In this document: positions 1 to 12,668 of the stretch, one piece after another
How positions within the stretch are numbered: position 1 is the stretch's first letter
Layout: each line of letters starts with the position of its first letter
Source: Gavia stellata
Taxonomy: Eukaryota; Chordata; Aves; Gaviiformes; Gaviidae
Assembly (NCBI RefSeq): GCF_030936135.1
Contig: NC_082598.1
Location: forward strand, 9,986,687-10,050,686
DNA length: 64,000 nucleotides
Direction of reading: 5' to 3'
Notes under the pieces: generated by a model
Told to the model about the DNA's origin: nothing
Databases searched by the model: none
What the model saw: the letters and a program-made list of their open reading frames with translations, nothing else
Made by a program: the position numbers and the translations under genes

Positions 1-3000
1 TTATTACTATTTTAAACTCCTTTAAGAAGTCCTTCAAGGTGTTATTGATTGGATCCACAAAGGGATCAAGCTGAAGTTTTGCAAAGAGCCTCTCAGCTGC
101 TACCCACAGATTTCTGACTTCTTACCAACAATGTGCTTGTGGGCGCCCAACCACCTAAATCCTGGCGGTGCAGAGCTGGCTGGAGCCTGGGCTTTCCACC
201 TCTCTTTCCAATAGCCTTTAGGTATGCCCCAAGCACAGAAGGGGGTAGATGGTGACTTTACCACCCAGTGCCAGAAGGTGGCTTTTTGCTGGTGGTGGTG
301 GTCACTTCTACGTAGGACTCCAGTCTATACTTGGTGGGGTTTTTTTAATCTAATTACATTTTTATGTTGTATTTCCAGGTCCCTATCTGTAACCAGTCAA
401 TTGAGTGCTGCAATCACTCAGGCCTGTGCTTGGTTTCATGCTCGTCCTTCTGCCCCCATGATTCTTGCCAGCGCGGTCCTGGGCAGGACCATGGCTGCTG
501 TGGAGGCTGCAGGGTCAGTCCTGCAATCCTCCCACCCTGTCTGTGGGCTGGCAGAGCCCAGAGCCCACATCTTCTGGTGTGGGACAAGTCCTGCAGGTGC
601 TGGACAATTGTATGAAAGCAGGGAGCATCACCACCAGCACATAAAGCATGGTCCTACCTCCGTGCTGCTAAGGTGGACTGGATCCCAAGTTAATTCCACT
701 ACCGATGTCTCCTCATCATCTCAAGGGAAAAACAAACCCCTTTTGAGTGGACAGGGCTGCCACCTGGAGGCACCCCATTTTTCCTACACAGTCAGTGGAG
801 AGAAGGAAGCGCCTGTGCAAGACAGACTGCAGGCTCTGGAGATGTCTGGCCGGTCACCTAGGACATTTATGCAGCCATGTTATGCAGGCAGGAGATGGCA
901 ATTTTGGCACCTTGGTTAAGCAGAGGCCTCTCTGGGGCTAAGGATTTCATCAGGGAGCAGGGTGGTTGTTTGCTCCCAAACTGAGCCAAAGTACTCTCAG
1001 GGGTTTTCTCTCCCAGGCCCAGGTTCAGGCAGGACCCTAACTCCCACCTCCCCACCGACATAACGCTGTTAAATAAATAAGGACCTAAAGCATTTCCATC
1101 TTCCCCAGTGACCACAGGGACCTCACAAAACCCCTTATCCCTAACTGACTCTTCTCTGGTCAGTACCAGACCCTGGTTTCTTTTTCACCACGAGTCTTGC
1201 AGAAGTCTCGGCGTTACCCAACGGCACCGGCTTCCCACGAGGACCGGCAATGAGCACAGCAGGTTGCGACAGGGCTTGTGGCACCACGGTGCTGCATCAG
1301 AGCCCGCGCTGGCCAATGTCAGGCGGTTTGAGCTAGAGGAACCAGCCTCAAAAACATTAAACTGCTGCAGATTTCTTGAGAAGTCAGTGGCGAGGCAGAA
1401 ACGAAAGATGCAACCAAGGACCCAGAAATTCGCCCCATCAGCATATAGCTACCTTCAGCCCACCACCCCTCTCCTGCCCGGGCTGGGGAGTGATTGGTTT
1501 TGCCATGCACAGAGCAGCTCTTCCGTTTTTTTTTTCCACGATGTTCCGGGCAGTGACTTAGCTGATCGAGGAGGTGGAGTGGAGTTGAGGTGGGGCTTGC
1601 TGCTCCTGCCACCTCCCCTGCTGTGGTGGTCGGGCTGTTGTCCCCATCTCTGTGACTGCAGCTGTGTCCTGGTTCTTTCACAATACCTGGAAGCGTAGTT
1701 CAGCAGTAGTAAGGAGAAGGGCAAGAAAAGGAGGGAGCCTCCCAAGGGAACGCAGGAGGTCTGTGATGGGAATGAGAAACCCTTTAAGCATTCATGTCCC
1801 ACCAGAAAGTCACTGCCAGCCTCTGCCGTCCAGAGGGCACTGCTGGGAGATGCACCCGGCGCAGCTGCCACTTGGAAATGTGGTTCCAGGGTTTTTTTTT
1901 TTTTCCCTAAATAATTCATGTGGTGAAAAGGCAAATGTGAGGATTTCTAGGGTCTGTGGAAACACCACCATTTTGGCATCCATTTCTGTTTCATGTGCAA
2001 TATGGGGAGGACAGAGCCTGATACCTTCACACCTTTTGGACTGTGCCTTACTCCGCAGGGGACATTTTGGGCACTGCCTGTAAGGAGATGCTCCAAGAGC
2101 AGAGGAGTTGCAAGCCATCACCCAGCAAACAAATGAGCGGCTGCTTCTTTGTTTGCCCAAAGAACAGATTTATTCACCCACCTCCAAAGTGTTGGATGAG
2201 TAAAAGGTTTCCCCAGCACCTCATAGTTAGCATGACTCGACATGGACCTATTCCCAGAGAAGAGGCTGTTCTAAACCCATCTCCTCCTAGCCTGGCAGTA
2301 GGAAGCCCTCCCAGCAGGAGGCCTGGGGTAGACCACCATGATGTTAGCAAAAACAGAAGGAAAAAAAGAGCTTTTTCCAAACCTGACTCATTTTCATTTT
2401 TCAATAAAAATTATGAAGGACATGACTTTTTAGGCAGACATCAAGTAAATTCCCTAAACTGGTTATGGGACTCAACTCTGACTATTTTGTTTGCCTCATC
2501 CAGAGCAAATCTTACCTCTCATCTCCCTTGTCCCTTGCCTTGCTCCTGGTTTTCTGTTGGCTCTGGTTTCACCAACCACGGGAAATTTTCCATCTCTCCC
2601 TGGGTGGGTTTCCTCAGTTTGCCAAGGCTTCTGCTTCTTGTGCTCTGCGCTTTTGTGCTAAAAAATTCACATGAAGAAATGGAGCTGAACTCAAACTAAA
2701 CAACCTTGTGGGGTGGTTGAAGACTCCAAACCCAAATCTTTGTTTGAACATTCACCGTCACACCTCTTCCTGCAGAAGCAGACTTTCTCAGCCAGAAGTG
2801 CTTCTTGAAGTCCCCACTTTGCACCTCGTCTGTGGAGGGTCAGAATGGGGGTCGGTCTGGCCCCCACATTAAATGGGGGAGCTTGACCTGAAGTGGAGGA
2901 TGTCGAATCACAAGGTCAGATCAGATAACAGACTACCCCCATCTCACTCTTGGGTCAAGGCGACAGAATTTCTCCATCCCCTGGAAATGAAAGGTAGAAC

Positions 3001-6000
3001 CGTATTGCACCACAGAGCATTCAAGAGCTTGCTTTGCCCACCAAAACATCCTTTCCAGCTGGTACTTCACTCCCCTTTTAATATACATTCCCACATGCAC
3101 AGTTCTGCTGAGCAATAATCTTACATACAGCCTTTAAGGCACAATTCTTCCCGTCTGTCCCAGGGTTTATGCAGCATTTCCACTGCTCATGCTAATGGTA
3201 CAGGTCTCGTTCAAACACACACCTCTTCCTCGCTCGTCATAACGCCGTCGCAGTCCCTCTCCCACCAAGAAGCTGTGTCTCTACACCCGACAGCAGAGTA
3301 AATCGCTGCCGGCAGGATTTTACCACCTTATGTTCAGACTGTTAATGTGCAAAAACCAATTTTCTCCAGTTTGTTTGAAAACATTCAGTGCCTTTTTTTT
3401 TTTTTTATTGTTTCATGTGATTTCTGGCTCAGTCCTTACAACTGAGCTCCAGCATCTCACTGGGGCTGGTTCCTCTCCCTTCACTGGCGAGGACTATCTT
3501 TGCAGACAGAGTCTTGGTGCTAATGCTAAAGAAGAGGCAGTTTTAAATTCCCTTTCCACCTGTCTCGAAGACAGTACAGAAACGTAAAGGGGATGTTATA
3601 CAGTCAGCATGCAGGGATTTGAAAAGCAAGTATCAAGAAACCTTATTCTGAGATTTATTTACTGAGTCCTTCTTTTAAAAGGAGTGAAGATTTCCCATCC
3701 CATAAGAGCTTTCATTCAGCGCAGACTGGCAGCAGTCCTCCAAGGGGAAATCAGAACATAAATGGCAAAATAAATCATATTTCTCCGCTCAAAATCAGCC
3801 AAAGATAAGAAAGCTATCCTTTATCGCATCCATGTGGTAAAGGTGGGTGCCCAGCCAGTACAGACCCGTGTGTTCAAGGGACAGTTGTGCCATTTAACTT
3901 GGCTGATCTGGAGGTTTAGTCATTTCTCAGCAAATGCAGTCACTTCCATAAAATAAAATAAAATAGTAAAAGAAAAGGTGTCATTTTATTCCTGCCTCAG
4001 GTTGAGGGATGGGTGATGTAACACTGTCAAAACGGCCCCACAGGGTTTTGTCATACGAGTTTTGTCAAAAGACAATTTCTTCATCCTTTCAGTGCACTAC
4101 AGGGGTCCCTGGGGCAATATGGCCACATCAGGACAGTGCTGTGAGACGAAAACCCTACTGCTATGCAAATGCACTGTCTGGAGCTGAGGTTTTAACAGGC
4201 AGTTTTCCACCTTTTTTAGCTTAGCCATATCCACAGGTGTTAGGAAAACCAGGGTGAAACTGTCCTCCATAGGATGCTGCCAGCTTAGGCCATATTCGTT
4301 GCTCTGGCTGTGGAGACGTCCCTCTCACGTTGTCCTTGCAGAAGGTGGGCTCGCGGCTCCAGGTTTCGATGGGCAGGAGGAAGAGGGGATGCTCTTCCAG
4401 ACGTGAGTTGGAGATTTGCCTGAAGAAGGGCAGCTGCACTGGCCTTCAAAGACTTTTCTTTTTTTAAATAACACATCAAGATTTTTTTTTTTTTCCCAAC
4501 TCTGTCCCCATTTTAAAGAGAAGCCCCAGTGTAATTTCCATGCTAACCAGATGAAAGCTTGCAAAATACATTTCCTTCAAGATGTAGGGGCATGTATTAA
4601 GTTAACTCCAGGTGACCTGTGACTCTGTCGCTGACACACACCATTTAAATCCATGCAAATGAAAACCTTGCCCACAGCACAGGCAAATTCTTTACTTTTC
4701 CCATGTTGCTCACATGGAGCTGGAAGTGTTTGATGAGTGAAATCTTAGTGATGCATTTCAGCAATAATTCATACGCTATACATAATTTAGGACCTTGCTG
4801 CAGTCCCCCCTCCGTAGCACACGTTGTACAGCGTGTACACACAGGGCCAGACAGCAGCTTTAAGGAGGCTCCAGGCATAATCCACAGTAAGAAGTATGAT
4901 CCATCTCCAATTTGCACCTGCCAGATCATGAAGAGAGCTAATTGGATTAAAATATTGTAATTATCATTTCATTTATGTGCGGTAAAACCTTAGGGAAACA
5001 TTTTAAATGGCAGAAAATTTGAGGATGCAGTCTCTAAAGTCAGCTTCTTAAAAGCCTAATGCTCTCTCCCTCCTCCGTTGCCTGAGACTGGAGTTTTATT
5101 CCTAGGAAAAGGTGAGCTTGATGAACAACGTGTGTGTAGCCGGCGTAGCGCGCAGACCACAAAACACTGCTTGGTTTGATCACGATCATGTTTATCAAGG
5201 CTGCCTGGATGCCTTTGATATCATCAGTCAATGGTGACTGTGCCCAACTCTCCCTGCTGCCCCTGCCCAGGCAAAATTAGCCCTAAAACACCCGTAAAGG
5301 ACTTGACCCTGGCGTGCAATGGACAGTCAGTTGCAAGGGTGACTGTGAGTCCAGAGGAGCAGTGAAAAGACCCTTTCTTGGGTTATAGTAGCAGCCCCCG
5401 TTTCTTCTCCACAGGGAGACGGTCCCATGTTTTGGGGCCAAGAAGCTGCCCCTGGATGCTTCAAGGAAGGTTAAACCAGAGGCAGCACCCGGCCCCTCAG
5501 ACCTACCTCGCAAGTGGGACACATGTCCCCAGATGGGGCTGGAAAACCACCAGAAGGGCATCTCCCAGGTCCAAAGCAGCCCATCACTGCCATGCCCTCT
5601 GAAATGGCAGAGAACAGGGACATCACGCTGCGTCTGTGCTGATAGCTGTCACCAAGAGCAGGGAAACCACATGCGCATGGTGCCGTGCAATCAATTTCAG
5701 AGACTAATGAAGCAGAATACAAGGACAAAAATAACCCAAAGCCATGTGTCCTCACACCTAGTGGGTGCTCTTTAGGGGAGATAACTTTGTTTAGTGCAGC
5801 AGATTTGCTTGGCAGATTTATAAGCTAGACCTGGGCTTTTCCCACTCCCACATCAGTTGAAGACCTCAACCTGGATCAGGTATGAAGCCACTCCTGTCAA
5901 CCAGGTGCTCAATGGCGAGTTCTGTGGCAGATGTCTAATTAACTTCTGTATTTCTTCTGTGGCACTGAGTCAGGAATAAACAGCCACAGCCATAATGAGA

Positions 6001-9000
6001 AATAACATATAATGTTGCGATGCTCTTGCTTTCACAACAGCCTTAGGTCTGCTCTCACCTCCTGGGGAGCTGGCATGGAGCTACCAAGACCAACTTCAAG
6101 CCTCACTGAATGGCCAGGCTTAAGCATGCAGAGATTTTGTGTGTTCACCAAGAGCAGAGAGGGGGCAACAGGAGAGCAAATATTACCCTTACAGGGAAAA
6201 AAATGGAAGGGAGCTCCATTTTAGAGAGTGTATTAACCCTTTACACAAGGACACAAGGCTTTGAAAGGCCTAGTTTGTAATTCAGGCCCTGTTTATGTCA
6301 ACAGTGAAGCATGGGAGCACACGAAGGCAGCTGTAGTAGCTGCCTCAGCACTTTGTATGACTGTTGGCAGCCTGGAGCCTACTGCTGACACACTTACCTG
6401 ATCTCAAGGTTACGGTTTCTTTTTTAGGGCAGCCAACTCAATACACAATACATGGATCTGATTTTCAAAGGGCAAGCACTCCACCCAGTCTGGAAACTGG
6501 AGACTTTGTAAGACATGTCCCATTAGACAGGCAGAAATCAATGCCTGCTTGGTCATTAGTCATTCTGGAAACCTCCGCCTTGGTGAGTCAGCTGAGGCAC
6601 CTGGCATACCTGGCAAGCTGGAACAGAATCCGGTTTTGGGATTTTTGTTTTTCCACCACCCCAAAGTTTCCAACTTGAGCTGCACAGGCAGCAGTCAGCC
6701 TCCCTGGGAGACTGCCTGGCAGGAAAGACGACATGAAACCCATTTCTGGTCTCACCATATCACATCTAACGTGTCTAAAGAATATTTGGCTATGAGTTCC
6801 CTCTCTCCAGAAAAAACAGAAAAGAAGCAAATCTCACCAAAGCAAGCTATTTGATGATCATCTGTTGAATGCACAAGCCCAAGGGAAAGGAAAAAAAATT
6901 CCAAAAAGTAGAATTTGCCATCTATGCACTTTTTGCTGGGATATCTCCAAGAAAGGCAGCACCAAGGACAGTTATGCAGAAACAGGCCAACCACAGGTAG
7001 TGTTGGTTCAGCTGGATCAGAAACAGCATTGCCATTCATGTAGTTACTCCAAGCTTTAGGTAAGCCATGACAGGTCTAGCCTGGATTTCTATTCTCCAAC
7101 TGGCCATCCCAGAAAATCATCAGGTCTGCCTGTTTCCAACAGGTATAGCCTCCTATGGACTGCAGTGGAAAGCTAAGCAGCATAGTTCTCATTACTAGGA
7201 CAACCACGACTGCTATAGATGCATACAACATGTAAAGATGTCTTACAACTGTGGCTGCTTAGTGTTGAATTTCCTTGTCTTAGTTGGACACCATTTTACA
7301 CCCCCACTCAACAGGCTTTTGCCAGTTCTATGTCCCACTTGTGCTACGAATGTACATTTGGTCTTTCAGGTCTCCACACTTGAACAGTGTTGATATAAAA
7401 CTGACTTTGCTACAAAAGACAAAGCAGGTCAATGGAAAGAAGACTTTCAACACTTACCTGTCAAATGCACGCTAATCATGATTTGTAACCGTTGCGTTTC
7501 TGTGAACCAAGGGATATGACCTAGGCACTTTGGAGAGGAGAGCAGCCCATCAGCACAACTGTTGCCTTAGTTTCCTTAAGACACAATAGCAAGTGTCCAT
7601 TTCCATGGTACAGGAGCTTCTGTTTGTCCAGCAGAGCTGCTTAGGTGAGCACCAAAGCATACAAGCAAGCTGACAAAACCTTGAAAAGGGAGGGGAGCTC
7701 AACACATCAGGGCTCTCCCAGCTCGGCTCAGCATCACTGCGTTGGACCATCCAGTGGCAGAACCGTCTGGGAACCGTGATACGTCTGAGTCTCCCTGATC
7801 ATTGATGGCTGTGAAGCCGAAGGCTGTAAAACTTCAATGCTGTGTTATTCTAGAGATCCCAGCACCAGTGGTGGTGGTCTCCTGGGCATTGCACTTGGGA
7901 GGATACAATTGCTGTAAGGCGGCATCTGAGTTTTATGCCACGATACAGTTTCCACCACCGCTGGCTATAGTGAGCTCCAAGGCCCTACCACAGCCCCTTC
8001 CAGGATCAAGGGATTATTTATTCCATGGATGTGATGATACTGTGCAGGTCAGAGCTTCTTAGCATATGTTGCTTTGCCTCACCAATGACACAGACTTGCC
8101 TGCTGTGCTGGCTGCCAAGGGACACTTGCATAACTCTTTAAATAGCATTAAGTCTTTAGCACTGCTCAGAAGCAGCCCAACTGTTTTCTTTGTGCTGTAA
8201 TGTATCATTATTTTTTTTACGATCCATAGCATTTGCTTGTCAATGAAACTTCCCTACCTCCTCTCCTTGGAGGATATCGGGCAGATCCCCAGGAAATTTC
8301 TTCCCCAGAGAGTTGCATTTATATGGTCACCTGTGAAATGTGCCTTCCTCTTGTGATGGGACAGGGAAAGGAGGTGGCACGCAAGTGGGACATGAAAAGG
8401 ATATTCTTTAACACAGGAAGGAAAATATGACAGCTAGACAAGCCTTATCTCAGCCTTCTCCTAGGGGTATGCCCAGCTCCAAGCTGCATCAGACTCTTGC
8501 TATTTCACAGGAAGAGACCGGCAGGAGGGTGAAAAAGTCCAGTCAAAGAGACATAGATGGCCAACCCTGGTCCTCTGTGCTTAGGAAAGGACACAGACGT
8601 GATGAGAGAGCTGTTGTCTGCCACCCCACAGAGGAATTTCACTTGTGGTGTGAACTGTCTGCCTGAGCACTGTGGAACGGATCGCTCAAGGTTAAATTGG
8701 ATTAAACTGTTACAGCTCCACTTTCCCACGTGTGGTTTAAATTTAAATGCTATAAATTTCATGGTGAGTTATTAAAACCTTCTTGGCAAGGAGAACTCAT
8801 CTCTGAAAGAAAAAAAATTTCCTCCAAGTTTGCAAACCTACAGGGTGGCCTTAAGTCAAGTTAACGGTGAGATTTCCAAGTGGAGGGGAAGGAAGAACTG
8901 AGGTATTTAATCAGCGGCATTTGGGAGCAGGAGCCCTGCGGAGCGTCCTGGCTCCGCTCTGCCATGTCAGCTGCTCAGCAGGTTTTCATGGTCAGCGCCT

Positions 9001-10109
9001 TGGTCCCACGTGTTGTGCCCGGTGGCACAGATGCTTCTGGAGCAGAAGCCGAGCACCGCGCCATATGGCACATTCGGAGACAGCGGGACATTCTGGGCTG
9101 GATGCGTGGAAATTTTTGTAAATACTTGTCCGTGTAAATTAACAAACAAGCAGCATGAGAGGCCTTGAAATGTCATTCTTCTGAGAAGTCCTTCCTTCCA
9201 GTTTCTCCTGGTCTCACACAGCCGTGCGGTGATCTCTGCATGGGGTGGGTGTAAAACGTCACACTGAGTTTTGGTAGAAGCCACGCAAAGACGATCACAA
9301 GTATCATGCACAGGGATGGCCGGTTCTGCAGAGCTACTGCTTCTCACTGGGCCGGGGAAGCCCTCCGAGAGGAACATCTTGCCCTAGTGCTCCCTGAACC
9401 TACTCACAAAAGCCACTGGCAAGTGCAGTAAGAGAAACAAGTGGAGAACTTTATAGAAAAAAGGCCTAGACCAAGCGTTTGTGGCAGGGCAGCAGAAAAG
9501 CAGACCTTTCTCCTTCCCCCCACCCCAGGGGAGGCCATTAAACATCAGCCCTGGCAAGCACAGCTCAGCAGCCACTCACTCGATCTGTGGACTCCAGGCT
9601 CTACATTAAGCCTCCGAGGGCTGAACTGCAAAATGTTCAGAGCTGGTTTCTGTTCTCAGATGTCACAACTCAGCAGGAGCAGCACCGGCCCAGGCTGTCC
9701 TGCTCCACACCCTTCCAAAACCTGCCTCATGCGTGCTGCTGTCAGAGCAGATGTTCACAAGCCGCTCGGGTATTTTTGGTGGCTGAGAGGTTTTCCAGCC
9801 CACAGACTCCCACATCGGCCAGGCAGGCACGGCCATCATCTTTGATAAAGTGAAGGACAAGGGCCGGAGCTTTGTGCTTACGCAGCCCGCACGGAGATGA
9901 GGCAGCCCCAGGTGCCGCTGGCTCCCGCTGCAGCCAGGCCGTGGAAACCAAAGTGCAATCACTTCGGGCACTGAGTCTTGGCTGAACAACCTCAGCCGCC
10001 AACTTCCATTTCAAGACTTTTTGAGACTGGGAACACACTAAAACGCCTCTCATCTCCAGCTGTAATTCCAAGGGCATCTGGAGGCCTGGCTGCTTACGGG
10101 ACTCGTCGC
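1..10109. other. Intergenic DNA, no gene recognised
   Basis: Moderately GC-rich sequence with short ORFs in every frame, none resembling a protein family. I saw no splice-linked exon series and no CR1. Visible features are T homopolymers of 9-14 bases near 1,530, 1,891, 3,393 and 4,483, an (AAAAT)n run near 3,949-3,965, and small CpG-bearing patches near 3,230-3,320 and 9,020-9,080. In human, MXD4 lies downstream of ZFYVE28 in the same orientation; I looked for its N terminus and bHLH exon on the minus strand and did not find them here. Confidence 0.6.
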
Positions 10110-10715
10110 CGTTTCCCCCATTAAACGCCGCAGCCGGTGCAGGGGACAGCAGGTGAAAGAGTGCTGGAACCGCGGCCGAGGGAGAGGCACCCACTCGTGG
10201 CTACGCGGGCTCGGGGGCTGTCGGGAGGAGCCAGCGGAGGGCCGAGCTCCCCGGTCCGGGCACCGGCACCCTGCGCTAAGCGAGCCGTTCCTACTCCGGG
10301 GACACCAGCCCAGCCCTGGCGCCTGAATTCTGGGATTTTTGCTAAGGCTGGAGGTTAACTGTGCTGCAACGGGCTGAGCGCTGTGATATTTAGGGAAGGT
10401 TACCCTCGGCTGCGTCCCCGGGGAGAGAAGCCCCGCTCGCCCGCCGCCGCGCCGCTCCCCCCGCCCCGGCACTGCGCCGGGCGGCCGCACGGTGTCACAC
10501 CGAGCCCGCGGCTGCCCGCCCGGCCCTGCCCGCCTCACCCGCCGCCGCTCGGCCGCTTGGGTCAGCGGCAGCCGCCTTCCGCGGGGACGAACCAGCCGCC
10601 TCCGCCCCCGCGGCTGCCGGGCCCCCGGCCGGCGCCGTGCCGCCGGGGAGCGGGGCGAGGCGGAGGTGAGGGCCGGGGCTGGGCCGAGGGGACAAGCGTC
10701 GGCTGCGTTTCCATA
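10110..10715. promoter_or_regulatory. CpG island, candidate promoter
   Basis: About 600 bp of very GC-rich DNA dense in CG dinucleotides and CCGCC/GGCGG-type boxes, the strongest such stretch in the window, peaking at about 10,430-10,690. No TATA box is evident. The overlapping ORFs are proline/arginine/glycine-rich and have no recognisable domain, so they are probably composition artefacts. A donor-like GGAG/GTGAGG on the plus strand at about 10,665 could end a non-coding first exon. The island lies about 10.9 kb beyond the ZFYVE28 3' end. It may serve MXD4, a lncRNA or an enhancer; I cannot tell which. Confidence 0.65.
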
Positions 10716-11290
10716 TCACAGAATCACTAAGGTTCTGTAAGAATCACTGTAAGATCATCAAGTCCAACCATTAAAAAAAACAAAACAAAAAAACCCCCAA
10801 CAACAACCAAAAAAAAAAAAAGGAAAAAAAACCACCCACAAACCACAAAATACACCACAACCCACACCAAACCAACCCACCCACACCACACAGCACCATG
10901 GCCATCAAGCCACATCCCACAATGCCACATCCACACGCTCCTCGAATACCTCCAGGGAGGGTGACTCTACCACCTCCCTGGGCAGCCTGTTCCAGTGCTC
11001 CACCTCTCTCTCAGTAAAGACATTTTTCCTGATATCCAGCCTGAACCTCCCCTGGCGCAACTTGAGGCCATTTCCTCTAGTCCTATCCCTTGTCACTTGG
11101 GAGAAGAGACCAACACCCACCTCTCTGCAACCCCCTTTCAGGTAGTTGTAGAGAGCGATGAGGTCTCCCCTCAGCCTCCTCTTCTCCAGACTGAACAACC
11201 CCAGTTCCCTCAGCCGCTCCTCATCAGACTTGTGCTCCAGACCCCTCACCAGCTTCGTCGCCCTTCTCTGGACACGCTCCAGCACCTCAA
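10716..11290 (-). mobile_element. CR1 LINE, 5'-truncated 3' end
   Basis: In reverse orientation this reads as the end of a CR1 second ORF (GVQRR-type region: [28 protein letters not shown] is split by frame loss elsewhere), then the CR1 3' tail ending in a GATTCTGTGA-like motif at 10,716. The same subfamily is recognisable at 61,970-62,507. The copy abuts the CpG island and contains an A/C-rich expansion. It encodes no functional reverse transcriptase. Confidence 0.92.
10772..10884. repeat. A/C-rich low-complexity expansion inside a CR1
   Basis: About 110 bases almost purely A and C (runs of A, then CCACCCAC and CAACAACAACC motifs). It interrupts the CR1 tail between the segment matching AAGTCCAACCATT and the segment matching CACCATGxCCA, which adjoin in the related copy at 63,733-63,837. 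It is therefore an insertion or expansion relative to that copy. Confidence 0.85.
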
Positions 11291-11789
11291 CCCCTTTGTC
11301 CCAGAGGGGTTAGAAATGAAAATCAGAATTGCCGCTTTTGTCCCACCCGGGGAAGCTGCTCCCTCCCCAGAGGACACGGGGGCTTCGCACAGCAGCTTGT
11401 GGTCTCCGGTGGGTTCAGGGAGCATTGAAGACCTTACCGAACTTCCCACTTGAGCAGCGAGGCCGGAGCGCAGCAAACCCTGCAGCGCCGGGGCTTGTTA
11501 GGGCGGCTTCATCGGGGCAGAGGCCTCCGAGACACCGGCACTCGTGCCAAACCCTGCAGCCACACGGCTGAGTGCACGCAGACCTGCAGCGTGCTGGGAC
11601 CGAGGGCTGGTGAGAGCCCCGAGAGGATGGCGTGATCCCTGTTAATGTGCGAGGTGGGAAAGCTTTCAGGGTTGACTACTTACACTTGACCCAAATATTG
11701 TGCTTTGTGTTGGAGTAGGGAGGCTTTAACACTCCTGCCTGAAAGTTAAGCAGAGAGCAGTAGGACTCAGTACTTGCCCCCCAATGCAA
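11291..11789. other. CpG-rich spacer between two CR1 copies
   Basis: The part from about 11,330 to 11,640 is GC-rich with many CG dinucleotides and may be a continuation of the CpG island on the far side of the CR1. No gene is recognisable. From 11,640 to 11,789 the sequence is ordinary. Confidence 0.45.
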
Positions 11790-12668
11790 TCATAGAATGG
11801 TAGAATAGTTTGGGTTGGAAGGGACCTTTAAATGCCATCTAGTCCAACGCCCCTGCAATGAGCAGGGACATCTTCAACTAGATCAGGTTGCTCAGAGCCC
11901 CGTCCAACTGACCGTGAATGTTTCCAGGGATGGGGCATCTACCACCTCTCTGGGCAACCTGGGCCAGTGTTTCACCACCCTCACTGTAAAAAAAGAAAAG
12001 TCTTCCCTATATCTAGTCTAAATCTACCCTCTTTTAGTTTAAAACCATTTCGCCTTGTCCTATTGCAACAGGCCCTGCTAAAAAGTTTGTCCCCATCTTT
12101 CTTATAAGCTCCCTTTAAGTATTGAAAGGCCACAATAAGGTGTCCCCAGAGCCTTCTCTTCTCCAGGCTGAACATCCCCAACTCTCTCAGCCTGTCCTCA
12201 TAGGAGAGGTGCTCCAGCCCTCTGATCATTTTTGTGGCCCTCCTCTGGCCTTCTCCAACAGGTCCACGTCCTTCTTAGGTTGGGGACCCCAGAGCTGGAC
12301 ACAGTACTGCAAGTGGGGTCTCAGGAGAGTGGAGTAGAGGGGCAGAACCACCTCCCTCGACCTGCTGGCCACGCGTCTTTTGATGCAGTCCAGGACACGG
12401 TTGGCTTTCTGGGCTGCGAGCACGCATTGCCGGCTCATGTCCAGCTTTTCATCCGCCAGTACCCCCAAGTCCTTCGTGGCAGGGCTGCTTTCAATCCCTT
12501 CATCCCGCAGCCTGAACTGATACTGGGGGTTGCCCTGACCCAGGCGCAGGACCTTGCACTTGGCCTTGTTGAACCTCATGAGGTTCACACCAGCCCACTT
12601 CTTGAGCTTGTCCAGGTCCCTTTGGATGGCATCCTGTCCCTCAGGTGTGTCAACCACACCATTCAGGT
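11790..12668 (-). mobile_element. CR1 LINE, 5'-truncated, with 3' part of reverse transcriptase ORF
   Basis: About 880 bp in reverse orientation. The minus-strand frame at 12,226-12,657 carries the CR1 ORF2 C-terminal signature ([19 protein letters not shown], then [12 protein letters not shown] and [19 protein letters not shown]), followed after a frame loss by the [19 protein letters not shown] segment. The 3' terminus at 11,790 shows the CATTCTATGA tail. The catalytic region lies upstream of the truncation, so the element is dead. It belongs to a subfamily different from the neighbour at 10,716-11,290. Confidence 0.95.

Noticed and set aside
2679..2699. Plus-strand ATGGAGCTGAACTC, resembling the MXD4 start (MELNS)
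   Set aside because: It reads only MELNSN followed by a stop, lies on the opposite strand to that expected for MXD4, and no following MXD4 codons or splice donor fit. A short chance match.
10050..10740. Overlapping ORFs of 73-162 codons in the CpG island
   Set aside because: They are Pro/Arg/Gly/Ala-rich on both strands and in several frames, as expected when stop codons are rare in GC-rich DNA; no domain is recognisable.
10995..11453. 152-codon plus-strand ORF
   Set aside because: It is the antisense of a reverse-oriented CR1 plus flanking CpG-rich DNA, not a gene.
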